This document shows, in pieces, positions 1 to 11,876 of a stretch of 64,000 bases of DNA. A model generated the notes under the pieces. That model worked only from the letters and a program-made list of their open reading frames with translations. It did no database searches and had not been told where the DNA came from. Every line of letters begins with the position of its first letter. The first letter of the stretch is position 1. This DNA is from Lineus longissimus (Eukaryota; Nemertea; Pilidiophora; Heteronemertea; Lineidae). The DNA lies in the NCBI RefSeq assembly GCF_910592395.1, contig NC_088318.1:2852001-2916000 (forward strand), given 5' to 3'. The position numbers and the translations under genes were made by a program.

Positions 1-299
1 CTCACAGTTCTGGTGAGAAAACCGATTACCTCTAGGTTGGTATCAAGTCCTTGAACTGGTCAAGCAGCGTTCCATCCACAAGATATCTGAATTCCCTTCA
101 ATTCCCTGTTGTAAGACGGAAATTGGCCGGGGAAAATGAACCATTCAAGAACAGCTTGCCTTGAGGATGGGGATGTTCTGAAAATAAGCTGAGGAAGTAT
201 TAGCCGGAGTATTTTTCATTGAAATGGTCCATTCCCTGGCCTTCTGACCCACTGAGTGTTTGAGGTAATTGTTCGATATTTTGTCTTCTCTCTTTGCAG

Positions 300-1209
300 T
301 CTTGCCATTGAGAAGTTGAGGAGTATGGACGATGCGTTTCGGAAGCAGCTGGACGGCAAGGAGCAAAGTCACCGGGAGGAGGTGTCGCGTCTGCTTCAAG
401 AGAAACAGCAGGAAGTCGATGAACTTCAACACAGGGTAAGAGTCTGATCAACGAAGATACCACTTTCACACAGTTGGGCCCTGCTTAGTGAAATGATGTC
501 TAAAAAGTGAAATTGGTCCCTGGCTGACCTTTTCGGAACATAATGCTTAGCGCACATGCTGCAATTTTTGTTGCACATCAGGTGTCCAACCCTGTAGATA
601 TCTGCAACAAAAGTTGCAGCCAACCCATCAGGTTATGTCCTGGCCTGTGCCAAAAATTGTAACCATGTGCACCTGTTGTAATGTCGTGTAACAAAAAGAG
701 CAGCGTATGGACTAGGCATAAAAAAGTCAAGACACTTCTTTGTCAAAGTCTTAAGTTTCATATAGAGTACGATATGACAGTCTTCAGACAATGGCTAATG
801 TTTATAAAGACTAGTAAATGCTTTTACTACAGTTTTCTACAGAGATGGCTAGTGTAAATGTACATGAAGTTTAAAGTAAAAGCATTTACTAGTCTTTTAT
901 AAATATCAGCCATTGACAGGCTGCTGAATTCATGCAGTCCTTGGCAGTTTAGCAGATGTAGCCATATCATCAGAAAGTGTTGCAAAAATATTCACAAGAG
1001 ACATCTATCTTCAGAATGTTCAAGCACAAATTTTAGATGCAGTCAAGATCTTACACATTGAACCTTTTCTCCTTCTTCTACAGATTGTCGAAGTTGAAGA
1101 CGAGATGAGGATACTGCTGCAAGAGAATCAAGAAAACAAACGAGCCATGGAAAACCGGCTACGCAAAATGGGGAAGGTGTTCAGTGAGCTGCAGGAGGGC
1201 ATGATATGA
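300..1209 (+). CDS. 3' end of a coiled-coil protein (last two exons; 5' part outside window)
   Basis: Two exons are visible: 300-435 (acceptor CAG before 300, donor GTAAGA after 435) and 1084-1209 (acceptor after CTTCTACAG, stop TGA). They join in phase and give about 87 C-terminal residues. The peptide is very rich in Glu, Lys, Gln and Arg, with heptad-like spacing (for example LAIEKLRSMDDAF, then EVDELQHR, then EVEDEMRILLQENQ), so it should be a long alpha-helical coiled coil. It ends in KVFSELQEGMI. I think of LEKR1-type (leucine/glutamate/lysine-rich) proteins, but this is only a resemblance from memory and many centrosomal or ciliary coiled-coil proteins would look alike. The intron (436-1083) carries a palindromic MITE. 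Function is not assigned. Confidence 0.7.
788..917. mobile_element. Palindromic MITE, copy 1
   Basis: About 130 bp whose ends are inverted repeats: AATGGCTAATGTTTATAAAG at the left against the reverse complement of CTTTTATAAATATCAGCCATT at the right. An inner arm pair is built from AGTAAATGCTTTTACT and AGTAAAAGCATTTACT. The centre holds GTGTAAATGTACATG, shared with copies 2 and 3. It sits inside the intron of the coiled-coil gene and is the most diverged of the three copies. No coding capacity, so it is non-autonomous. Confidence 0.75.
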
Positions 1210-1772
1210 TCAAGATGATTTTAGGCAATGTTTGACGCTGTGGACTGTAGTAGTGAAGCAGTGGGAGGACTCGAGGGACTGGTTACAACGATAGACACAT
1301 ATCAGGCCAGGTCTACATAAGATTCAGATACGTACGAGGCCAGGTTTACATAAGATTCAGATACGTACGAGGCCAGATTTACATTGGATTCAGATACGTA
1401 TGAGGCCAGGTTTATATAAAGTGACCTGTGAGTGCCTTTGCATCCTACTTTTGAAAATGAGTTGTTTGTTCTGTGTGAATTCTTTGTAAACATCCCCTAA
1501 GGTGTGTTTGTGAACTTCATGGAAGCGTGGACTCATATTTCAGGTTTTTTACTAGGGAACATTCCATGACTAAGGTCTGTTACTGTGGCATCAGCTGGAC
1601 TGATGTAATTACGCAATACATTCAGCGATAGTGTATGAAGAGAGGAAGGACTCTCATGCACTTATCCTGTAGTTTTAGATTTGTTGAGCATTTATCCATA
1701 CATTGAATGACTCGAGGACTTGTTTTATATGATTTTAATTGCATGTAACTATTTGGTTTTATGGAAAATAAA
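1210..1772 (+). other. 3' UTR of the coiled-coil gene with polyadenylation signal
   Basis: Non-coding stretch after the TGA at 1207-1209. A canonical AATAAA lies at 1767-1772, followed by a T/G-containing stretch (GAGTGTTTGATATAATCAGTG), so the transcript plausibly ends just beyond. The UTR contains a 33-bp minisatellite (1303-1417). Confidence 0.55.
1303..1417. repeat. 33-bp minisatellite, about 3.4 copies
   Basis: The unit reads AGGCCAGGTTTACATAAGAT followed by TCAGATACGTACG, repeated with few changes. Because 33 is a multiple of three, one reverse-strand frame stays open across it and shows repeats of an 11-residue pattern. I regard that as a by-product and not a gene. Confidence 0.85.
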
Positions 1773-2561
1773 GAGTGTTTGATATAATCAGTGATGGCTG
1801 ATTCTTAACGGCCTTTAAACTTCACCTCCACAGATGGAAAATATTTTCCTCAAATGATTTGTTTTGAGTGTGGCTGTCAGTGGCAGCTGCTTTTTCATGC
1901 AACAGTTCTCATAACAGGCCAGGTGCCTGACCTAATTTCAAATGTTGTATAGTGGTTCTTCACGAGACGTTTTGACGGCCACCTGCCATTGCATTTCCTT
2001 TATGTCGTAACCAATGTCGGCCAATATGGCAGTGCAAAACAATTGGCAACGTCATTATGTGACGTCAGTGAAGAAGGACTGGGTCAGGCCTAGTTTTCTA
2101 GGCCACCTGTTTCATCAGTTATGTATGTGTTGTAATTGGGGCATCAACTGATCACTGTAGGTTTTAAACACAGATTTGGCCGTCATCTAGGATAAATATT
2201 GCTCAAACAGCAATTTTGTATTGCAATATCTTGAGGTCATCAAGGATGCTGGGGGTGACATTGTCCCCGATAACTTGTGGGAATGTCAATTATGTCATCA
2301 GTTGGTTCTGGTGACTCTGGTGCACACTATAATTGTGTTGAGATTAGCCCTGACCTGGCCAATCATTGGTTCAGAGTTCACCAGGGTGTGTGTTGTGATG
2401 TCTCTAGTACATGTCTTTGAGTTGTGGAACTGTCCAAGTTGCTTGTGAGAAGAATGCTCATTTCATCATGTCTCTGGTTCGTGTCGTCTTTGAGTCTGGA
2501 TGTGACATTGTCTCTGATTACTTGTGAGCATGCTGGTGTCATCAATTGGGAGTGATAACAC

Positions 2562-2941
2562 TCCCATTATAGACAGAGTGAATAGCATACAGGCATACAA
2601 CATCTTAACTGAGATTCAGCTAATCCCCCTCTAAGAAAACTATCCTGCTGGGCACTTTGGTGTAACAGGGAAAGTGTCACTTGGTCTCAGTTTGTGGACA
2701 ATGTCACAACCAGGGTTTGTGCTGGCAGGCATGTTGGTGTAACAGGGAAAATGTCACTTGTCTCAGCTGAAGACAATGTCACCACTAGGGTTTGTGCTGC
2801 CAGGCATGTTGGTGTAACAGGGAAAATGTCACCTTTTCTGAGCTAGAAGACAATGTCATAACCTGGGTTAGTGTCTTAACAGTTTTGGATAGAAGTTGAA
2901 ATCTTCAGTGTTTGATTAGCCTCCCTAATCCATATATTCAG
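2562..2941. repeat. Duplicated block, copy A, with 75-77-bp minisatellite
   Basis: Starts at CACTCCCATTATAGACAGAG and ends at CTAATCCATATATTCA; both edges reappear in copy B at 4168-4626 in the same orientation. Inside are about three units marked by GGTGTAACAGGGAAAATGTC at 2659, 2736 and 2811, a spacing of 77 and 75 bp. Each unit also carries GACAATGTCA and CCAGGGTTTGTGCTG. Confidence 0.85.
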
Positions 2942-4167
2942 GTATCACATCTCGTGAAGAGAACAAGAGCAATTTGAAGTGCTTTCAAGTAGCACTGAGG
3001 TAGCTCCCAGGTAGTGCTTCACAACCAGAACACCTGAAACATATATGCTTCTATTTTACCATTTGTCAAATGTCAGAGGTCATAAAGAGAACACACATGG
3101 ACCGCATGAAGTTGTGCTGTCGGTAGAAGCAGCCCCCAAGTAGCTACACAGATCATTGTGCCATTCCTGGAGTGTTATATCTCGTTGTAGAGAATGAGGA
3201 CATACCAAATGGCTTCAAAGTATCATCCAGGTGCAGTTCCCAAGTAGCTTCACAACCAGAACTTTTAAGACAGCTATAGGTCTTTGTACAGTTCCTGGCA
3301 TGTTTGGTCTCAAAAGTTTCTTACTTGGATCTCAAATTCTCTACTTGGAATTGAGTCTGTAACAAGTTAGAACAAGTCTTTGAGTTTGGATGTGACACAG
3401 TCTCTGGTTACTTGTGTGCATGCTGCATGGGGCACAAGAGAGAGCAAGGAGAGAGTAGGGATGGGGTCCCTACCCAAGGATGGTTTATTGCGCCAAGAGA
3501 GAAAGGGAAATACGAGAGCACTCGGGGACATGCAACTGCCCCACCATTTAGTCCAGGAGTGTTGGATATCAAGTATCTACTTGGATACTGCCTCGTGTGT
3601 TGGGAGCACCCAGGTTTCTTCACAACTGGAACATTCAAGACAACTGCACCTTACAAAAGGCCATCCTCTCTACTGGTTATTAAAACGATCCCTCCTTTTC
3701 AGACGGCAGCAACAACCAATCAAAGCTTTCTCTTTCTCCTGTTCACATGATGCAAGGTCCATCGAGTTTTCATCTCGAAGCAGGCAGCAAGGAAAACAAA
3801 AGGGTTTCATTTAAAGACGACTTTATTGAAGCAATAAACTGCTTTTACAACACCAAGATTAGGGCCTACTATTGCCGTGTTCACACAACGCCGGTTCAAC
3901 AACAGCAAAACTATATCTTGCACAGGCTTTGCGGTCACGCTACAATTGCCGAGCCAATAACTTGTCTCAAAATGAATCCAATTTTGGTTTCCAGCAGTGT
4001 ACGAAACTGAACTTTGTGCAACATTGTTAAGTCTCTTTAAAGCAGTCATAAGTAATTACCTATATCCATAAGCTTTTACCAGCAGTCATCAGCAACGACT
4101 TCTATCATACCTAAGCTTTTACCATCCCAATTACCAATTTACTAGCCAAACCACACTATCATTCATT

Positions 4168-4626
4168 CACTCTCATTATAGACAGATTGAATAGCATACA
4201 TGCATACAATATCATAACTGAGATTCACCTAATCCCCCTTTCAGAAAACTATCCTGCAAGGCATTTAGGTGTAACAGGGAAAGTGTCACTCGGTCTCAGT
4301 TTGAGGACAATGTCACAACCAGGGTTTGTGCCGAGAAACACGCTGGTGTAACAGCGAAAATGTCACTTGTCTCAGCTGAAGACAATGTCACAACCAGGTT
4401 TTGTGCTGGCAGACACGCTGGTGTAACAGGGAAAATGTCACTTGTCTCAGCTGAAGACAATGTCACCACCAGGGAAAATGTCACCTTGTCTAAGCTTGAA
4501 GACAATGTCACAACCTGGGTTAATGTCTTAACAGCTTCGGTTTACCAAGCTACACTTTTTCTCTCTTTTCCAAGTTAACTAGAAGTAGAAATCTTCAGTT
4601 TTTGATTCTCCCTAATCCATATATTC
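4168..4626. repeat. Duplicated block, copy B, with 75-77-bp minisatellite
   Basis: Second copy of the block at 2562-2941, about 80 bp longer because it holds roughly one more repeat unit. Unit markers GGTGTAACAG lie at 4268, 4345 and 4420 (77 and 75 bp apart). It is flanked by the same outer sequences (CATTATAGACAGATTGAATA at the left; CTCCCTAATCCATATATTCA at the right), so the whole block was duplicated and the array then changed in copy number. Confidence 0.85.
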
Positions 4627-4795
4627 AAATTTAATACATGTTTTGTTTATGAAAGCATTGTAGTTTTCATATATTCTGCTCAAGATTTTTAATTAGCACG
4701 TCATAAAGCTATTTAAAACATGATCGTGTGCCCTGATCATTTATAGTTTGCCTCAAACAGCTGAGGACTTGCTCCATATCATAGGCTACTGTCTA

Positions 4796-4954
4796 CAGTA
4801 GAACCTCTCTGGTAAGGGACTGTCCTTAAAACAAAGGTGTCCCAGATTAAAGAGGTCAAATTGTATAAAAGTTGCCCATTTGTGACCAAAATCATTGTCC
4901 CCAATGGACAGGGTATACTGATAACCGAGGTGTCCTCTAATGGAGGTTCTGCTG
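4796..4954. mobile_element. Short pogo/Tigger-like DNA transposon remnant
   Basis: Begins with CAGTAGAACCTCTCTGG next to a TA and ends with GGAGGTTCTGCTG, an imperfect inverted repeat of the start. The interior carries paired phrases about GGTGTCC and GAGGTC. Ends of the form CAGTGGAACCTC are typical of pogo/Tigger-class elements. Single-ended relatives occur near 18926-18943 and 21560-21592. Class assignment rests on terminal sequence only. Confidence 0.5.
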
Positions 4955-5528
4955 ACACTGTACCTGTCTGTTACAACAGCTGGCCAAGAAATGAGTAAAG
5001 GCCTCAACAGCCCACGCATATGGTAGTACGCCAACTAATACAGTTTGTATAGATCAATAGTTTCAGCATAACAAAGTAGGTTTTGTATTCATAGATATGA
5101 TTGTACGTACACTTGCCGCACATGACCTAAGCAAACTTTAGGCTTACTGGTTACATGTGGGGTAAAAATTCCATTCATGCAGTTTCACTGGCTTTCTCTT
5201 ACAACACAAAGTTCATGACAGTATCCTTAACACAGAGGTCAACTTTAATCACCTAGCATAAGCATAAAAAATTTTTCAGGCAATAAAACCCATATTTTCA
5301 CAGCACTGCATTGTAAAGCAAGAACAGACTCTGCAACAAAAATACAACACAATTTATCTAATAGCATGTAACAATATATCTCCATGGGAATAATTGGAAA
5401 AAATTTACAATGTTTTCAACAAGAAGTATAAGATGTATTCAATATTACTGTGACATAAGGTCCTAGACATTATTTTTAAAATGTTTTTTTTCAGCTAATG
5501 TTTTTGGATACAATATCACAGCCAGTGT

Positions 5529-8500
5529 CTATTTACTAACAGCTTTCTTCACCTTTAGGACCCCTACTCGCCGAAGGTATCTCACGATAAACGGTGTCGC
5601 AGTTAGAGTGATTCCAATCCGAACTGGAGCAAAGACTTTATGAACAGCGTAGGCAACAACAAACGTACTAGTTCCAGCAGCTAGTTTTGATTCTAAGAAC
5701 GCTTGTCCTACGCCGAGTTTTCCTAGGATTCCAACCACGTCAATCCCGCTGAAATGATACAAGGGAAAAGATGGATTAGGATACTAAAATACATGCAGGC
5801 AGGTGCAATAACACCGCCATATTGGATGGCCAACACACATGGTCTTGGGCGGTAAGACCACGGACGATACGTCAGCTCAACAGTACACTGCTCTGTGACT
5901 TCACCAAATTACACAGCATAGAGTTTATGTGTCACACGTGGTATTGCACTGACCTTACCTTATATGTAGCATTTGACATGTATTCTCATTATAGTTTTAT
6001 AAACAAATAAATTCGCCAGCCTAGCCAATACAAACCTGACCCAATTTATAATTTCATCACTCAAAGGTCTTCTTAAGGGTAATGTTGTGAAGTGCCAAAG
6101 CAAACATGATAACATAATCAATAGCCATGAACTTTTGTAACCACATGCCTTGCCCTCAGCCATATATCAACCATGTCTTAATCACATGGACACTGACGTC
6201 AGCAAGACAGCTGTTTTGTAGGCCCAATTCAACAATATTATTGATTTTCACGGAATATACATTGCATCAGAAGAAAAATAATATTTTGTAAATTTACCCT
6301 TCTGGGAAATCGTTGAAAAATTTATGTAAACACAAGCAATGTTGTGTTTTGAGTTGAGCATCAAAATCACCCAAAATTTTTGGAGGCCTCAAAAACAAAT
6401 GCCAAACTTCTGGACTGATAAATCATAAATGTCATCATGAAATGGTTTACTTTTCTACGGGGCCTAACCTGTCAGTGCTGTGAGGGTGCGAGTTCATCCC
6501 CCCCCCCCCAAAACGTTACATGCAGGTAGACCTGATTTGTGAACATTACCAAAATGTTATCCGTCACTTAGCCTTCGCCAATAGCCCTTACATTCTGAGG
6601 TCAACTGAACATTTCAATAACAACATTGCATGTTTGGGGCTGAACAGGTTACATGTTAAGTATGATTAAATATGGATTTGTAAGTAGGCGTTATTCAACC
6701 AATCTGAGGTCAATTTTTTCTTTATGATCATTTTCTGAGCACATGATAGGCCCCTACATTTGATGACGACTGATAATCTGGCTTAAGTTCTTCCAAAGTG
6801 AGCCAGCTGCAACCACAATGAGTTTATCACAAAACAGGACCAATCCTAAAAATCCACGTAGGCTAGATCTTTTTACATCCGTAAAAGGAAAATCTATGCC
6901 ATCCAATTTGAAAATCTGAGTTATCTTGAATATTTCTAAGACATCACTCAGTTGGTCAGAAGGCAATTGAACAATAAAATGTCTAGACCATGACTGCCAT
7001 GAATGAGTTGTCATTATTTCAGTGTTATAAAATCTATTTGGGTCAAAGTCATTGGCACCTGATATTCCCAATTAATCACATTGAAAAGCCTTCCAGGTTA
7101 ATTTGACAAGTTTTAAAAATGATTCTCATAGATTGTTTTGTGTAGTATTGTTACACAAGGGGCACAACGGCTGTCTTCGTGACTACATACTGATATAACT
7201 CAAAAAATGCACTGAGAGTTTCCGAGTAAAAGTTATGTAATAAATGTACACGTTCAAGACTAAACCAACCTGTTAATCATAACCATAAGCCCCAGTACAA
7301 CTACAAATTGAACTTTGTATGATGACAGTGGAAAACCCATGTAATTGGATTGGAGTATCTTTAGGACACCACCTCATGCAGGTCAGATTCATGCCTCGAC
7401 ATTTCGAAAACAACCACCTGATAGTGACGAGATCAAGATTTTAGACAGATGGACCTTTTCGTAACAGTTTCGGCGCTGACCACTCATGCGTTTCACCTCG
7501 AACAAAGGGTCACAGTAGCCTATGGCATTGTCCGAAGTTTGCTTTGGTCTTCTGACAGGTTTGGAGTGTGCGCATTTGTTTTGTTCAGGCCCTGATTTGT
7601 CTTTGTCGAAAAGGTCCATTGAAATGATTATCTAGAGGTGGGGGATGCAAGAATGAAGAAGTCTACGTGTCGATAGAAGATTTTAGATGGTCTAAACTAA
7701 AAAGCCACCAGTACCTCAACAGGACATTGCCCAGTTATTCAAAACAATTTAGTCACCAACTTGGCATCAACTTTACCTTGGAGTCTTTCCTGATCAGCCA
7801 AGTGCAAAGTTGGAGATAAATTTGTTTTGAGAACAACTAGAGACAGCACAAAAAAATTACCTTTGAACTAAAGCATAAAATCCAGCAAGAGACATAATAG
7901 AAATTCCCACATGAAAGACTATAACTGTGGACCCATAATCGCGAATCGCCATTTTTAAACGCTGACGTTGACTTGGCGGTTGTTCAGGTTTCTCACCACC
8001 ACTCTCAGAATTACGGGTACTAATACTAGTAGCACTAGGGGGCGTGCCCGCACTTACAGATTGTTCAGGCAGTGACATTTCAAGTTTTTCCGCTGCCAAT
8101 CTGATCTGTTCATCTTGTTCATCAAAGATCTGCTGAAGCGTTTTGCGACCACTCCTTACGGCGTCTAGCTGTTCAGTACAGTCACCAAACTGACCGCAGT
8201 TCTTCATCCAAAGTGCAAATCGTGCATCGTTCTCACCCTGAACACCTTGTGGGGAGGGCCCACCCGATACTTTTTCGAGGCTTTCAATGTCACCTTGGAC
8301 ACCCTGCATATCAACGGATGCATTGAGAATACGATACGTGGAGAGGTTCCTTGTTATTTGCTTTCTGTACGCAGCTGAAGTTGAATGGTGTCGAGACTGA
8401 TGCAAGTCCAGTTCGCGGTCATTAAGATACTTCAGTGTCATTTGGTGGCCTCCCCCTGGCATATTCACATGGGTCGGCGCAGTGCTGGTTGGCTGGTAGG

Positions 8501-9026
8501 GCTCCGGGACCATACTTTGCATCACACTGTGAAGGCTCACAGACCCTCTGCAATCATAGCTCTCAACCTGTTCCATGGCAGTGGAGTGAACAGAACTTGG
8601 TACGCTATCCGACGCAGCCAGCACATTTTGGTGAATGTTCAAGGAAAGGGGAACAGACTGGTCAACAACGTCATCACTCGGCAATGTATTTTGGTAATAT
8701 TCGACCGTCTGAGAAAGTTCCCTGCTGCGATCGCGTTCAAACTCGTGTTCACCAGCAACTAAATCTTCGACAAGTCCATCATAAGGATCTTCTTCCTCCT
8801 CAATGAACTTCACATTTGCCAGAGGTGCATCTGGGGTGCTGGACGTCTTGAAGTTTGCAGAAAGAATCCCTCCAGCCCACACACGTGCTTGTTTGTTTTG
8901 GTTCTGGGGGTCAGAGGTCAACAAAGGGGACACAACACCACAGAAACCCTCCTTCAAAACGGACCGATTTCCAAGGCCCATACGCGCAAGGCGCTGGCTT
9001 TGAACGATTAGTTTGTGTCCTAACAT
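5529..9026 (-). CDS. FAM210B: FAM210-family mitochondrial protein (DUF1279)
   Basis: Two coding exons on the minus strand: 9026-7861 and 5748-5529, split by a 2.1-kb intron (donor CAAAG|GTAATT, acceptor TTTCAG|CGGG); phase fits and gives 461 residues. The C-terminal 90 residues match the FAM210/DUF1279 domain: LKMAIRDYGSTVIVFHVGIS, a membrane segment, then LAAGTSTFVVAYAVHKVFAP and TPFIVRYLRRVGVLK, close to vertebrate FAM210A/B. FAM210 proteins sit in the inner mitochondrial membrane and affect mitochondrial translation or energy metabolism. The start at 9026 (MLGHKLIVQSQRLARMGLGN) has no acidic residue and several Arg, as expected for a mitochondrial presequence; an in-frame GTG 6 nt upstream is not used. 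The middle (about residues 60-360) is low-complexity and much longer than in vertebrates. FAM210A and FAM210B are not separable here. Confidence 0.88.
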
Positions 9027-10748
9027 ATTCACAACATCAGAAAACTACTTATATCATGTACTCATTCCTTGAAAACGGGTCAACAACTGAATAAAGAGAG
9101 GCCAACGCGGTTGATGTCAAAATGTGAAAATCCAGGCGGTGAGAAACAGATACGTTATTCAGTAGCAGGATCTGGGTAGGTCTAATTTACTGACGATTTG
9201 GTTTTAATCAGCTGATTCTTTCAGATTTCTAAGTTCGTCAATACTATTAAGCTTTTTTATCATAATTTGAAATGTATTTAATTATGTAACTAAAAACACG
9301 TGTTAAAAGTATTAAACCTATAAAATATTTTAGTTTTAAGGGTAAATGTCTATTTTTTTGCTAACTTTTTAGGCACACTCATCTGTTCCGCCGCGCAACA
9401 ACCTTGGCCGCGCAATTAGCAATGTTACGAGGATGCTGTAAGTTGGTATAGGGACCGTCCCGACTTTGACGATGCCACGCGGAAAGTGATGGTCGGTTGT
9501 GATTAGTTGTGAGCGAGCTTTAGATCGGCCAGGTCCTTCCTGCCAGCTCATTTCATCTGCCTCGGCGGACTAAGCGAGCTTAGGCCTATGCATAGTGACA
9601 TTTGTGGGGGCCAGCGCCGGTCGCCCGAATAATACCTCCATGGTCTAACTTATTTTATGGCTATGCAGAAACGTTGATTCCCGAATCTAAAAAACCTAAT
9701 ATTTATGCCGAAATATTCATAAGATCAATAATAGTTTGTCTATAGAAAAAGGCGATGTAGGCCTAGAGCGTCAGAAGGCTCTGATCGGCCTATTTGTATT
9801 CATAGGCTGGGTTCGCCGAATAGGCGAATAGTGTCCTTCGCAAAATTTCATCCCGGGGGTTGTAGATAGATTAGATTCGACGGGGATTCGACGAGCAGCA
9901 AAGAGCAGGATGAAGATATCCCGATTTTTTATGAGTTCATTGCATCTCGTTGTTGCGACATTATTCACTCTTCTTTTGATGGAAGATAATTATCGCAGAT
10001 TCCCGGGAACAGATGACTTTTGAAACTCCCGAGGGAGATTATCCAGATCATCGTTCTTAGTTCCTTCCTGGTTAGGCCTACTAGTCGATCTCGGGGTAGC
10101 CTATATAGGCCTACTTCGTCAGGAGACAAGACCACAATTGATTTTTTAAGCCTTTTAGCAGTTAAATTGTCAATGTTTGACCGCGACGCATCAAAGAACG
10201 CGTCAAGTAGTGAAACTGAAATTCGGATATGATATACGGGTTAGTCTTGCGAGTAACTGGTGCGATGGAAATTGGTGATTGACCACGGAAATTTTTTTAT
10301 AATCGACAAATTAGACAGACTTTGATATTTCCACTGTTTTCAGCCAACTGGCAGAAAAAACTCAAAACACGCCCCCTATTACCCAATTAGCAAAATTCGA
10401 AATTAATTTTTTCATCAAATAATTTCTTTATATCTGTAGACTTGCCACAGCAAATATTTTTTCAACAACTCTCCAAATATGTACTTGAGAGTAAAAAACA
10501 TGCACTCGTCTAATTGATAGGCCTCGACCCTCCAACCTATGAATATTCATTAGTGGTCTTGTCTCTCAGTACCAAAGAAAAAGTTGGCTTGTTATCTCGG
10601 AGTAAAGTAGCCTATCTTCTGCTCGTCATTTGCATGAACTTTCACTTCCTCGCCGGGACGATATGTATTTTGTAGGCCTATTTTTAGCCATACTCTGACA
10701 ACTCTCATGGTCTTAATCATAAGCTTGGTTGTCATCTTCTGTTTACAG
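9027..10748. other. Divergent intergenic region
   Basis: Lies between the FAM210 start (-) and the Cys-rich membrane gene (+). It should hold both promoters and the missing first exon of the latter. It contains several TAGGCCTA-type motifs common in some marine invertebrate genomes. A 37-codon ORF at 9910-10023 starts with a signal-peptide-like stretch (MKISRFFMSSLHLVVATLF) but has no usable donor in the right phase, so I cannot link it to the downstream exons. Confidence 0.5.
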
Positions 10749-11805
10749 GGATTGAAGAATGCCAATCCGCAACAACAGTCTGCCCAGAAGGTAAGACTCA
10801 TAAATGTTATCAATGAACGTTTCAAAACCCTCTCGATGTCCTCGATGACGGACAAATTATGCTTTTTTCCATGATTTTCACGTTGCCACGCCTATGTAAC
10901 GGCCCCTAGCCGAGTTTACAGTACCTATCGATAAAAATATAGGGCAATCAATACCTTAAATCCTAATGCCCGTTTTTTCAGATTTCAAAGATGTTTTTTC
11001 TTGTCCGGGACATGGTGACCCTGATGATTACACCTCTTGCTGTAAGAAATATGGAAATAGCACCTTACCACTGTCTTACAGCTGTTGTCCAGAGGGAGAG
11101 TTCTCTTTTCCGTAAGTTCTCTGAACTTTCACCACATTTACATGCGGACAGTCTGGTGTAACGAGAATAAATGTCTCCTGGGAAAAGTGTCCCATCCTGG
11201 ATGACATGGCTACAGGAACCAATGCAAAGCTACATTGTATGTAAGGTGTTTTTGTGGCATTTTTCTAATCTAGGATAACTTTTTTCTGGGGACACTCCAT
11301 CTCAGCGGTGGCTTGCCAGACGCAGTGGCCCCGCCTCGTCGCCTGGTCCAATCAGAATGGACTGCAGCGGAGTCTAGCCACACATCCGGGATTCTGCCCT
11401 GCGCACATTTTGCTATAACATACAAGTGAAAAGACCACATTTCACGTCAGGGCCAACTATAAATTTAAGTAGGCGTCGTTGTAAATTGAGTTAGTAGTCT
11501 GGTTCCTGACTGCACTCTGGGGAACCAGGCAAGAGACCTTGCATCCCTCTAAGTGACAGAACAAGTATTGTCATATAGAATATACTCGTGCTGCCACAGA
11601 GACAGTTGCAACGGCTCCTAGCTGATCATACAGTATATTGTTTATAAATCAACTCGTTTTTCTCATTTGCAGGCCATGGGTATCACCACTGCTGATAGCA
11701 TTAGGTTCTGTTGCCGGAGTTTTACTTTTCTTGTTCTCAAGCTGTTGCTTCTTGGTTTGCAGTCGCAAAGGCAATACTGTCGGAAAGGGATATCACATGT
11801 TTTAA
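10749..11805 (+). CDS. Short Cys-rich single-pass membrane protein (5' exon not found)
   Basis: Three exons join in phase: 10749-10790 (acceptor TTTACAG, donor GTAAGA), 10982-11111 (acceptor TTTTCAG, donor GTAAGT) and 11673-11805 (acceptor TTTGCAG, stop TAA). They give about 101 residues. The outer part has nine Cys in a tight pattern: IEECQSATTVCPEDFKD, then FSCPGHGDPDDYTSCCKKYG, then LSYSCCPEGEF. It is followed by a hydrophobic segment (LLIALGSVAGVLLFLFSSCC), a basic SRKGN stop-transfer signal and a short tail ending GKGYHMF. This is type I membrane topology, like Shisa, CYYR1 or VOPP1-type proteins, but I do not recognise a family. A signal-peptide exon ending in phase 1 is expected upstream. 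The 75-bp satellite starts about 70 bp after the stop. Confidence 0.65.
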
Positions 11806-11876
11806 TTGAAGCGCCAACGAAAACACAAAGAAACCTATTGTAACATTCTATAGCTGGACTAATCTATTACTTGGAT

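Larger units (their letters stand above)
1773..5528. other. Intergenic repeat-rich stretch between two convergent genes
   Basis: No ORF here resembles a known protein. The stretch holds a duplicated block with a 75-77-bp minisatellite (2562-2941 and 4168-4626), diverged repeats around 3000-3300 sharing the phrase CACAACCAGAAC, and a pogo/Tigger-like remnant at 4796-4954. The open frames near 3380-3814 and 4296-4578 are chance or repeat-derived. Confidence 0.7.

Noticed and set aside
3380-3814. 144-residue plus-strand ORF
   Set aside because: No recognisable domain, starts in a repeat-rich spacer, overlaps several other random frames, no splice context.
9910-10023. 37-residue ORF with a signal-peptide-like start
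   Set aside because: No stop-free extension or suitable phase-1 donor links it to 10749; it could be chance or a small secreted ORF, with no support.
10709-10792. ORF starting with a signal-like MVLIISLVVIFCLQ that reads into the first Cys-rich exon
   Set aside because: It is in another frame than the Cys-rich exons; joining it gives a different, non-Cys-rich exon 2. The TTTACAG inside it fits better as an acceptor.
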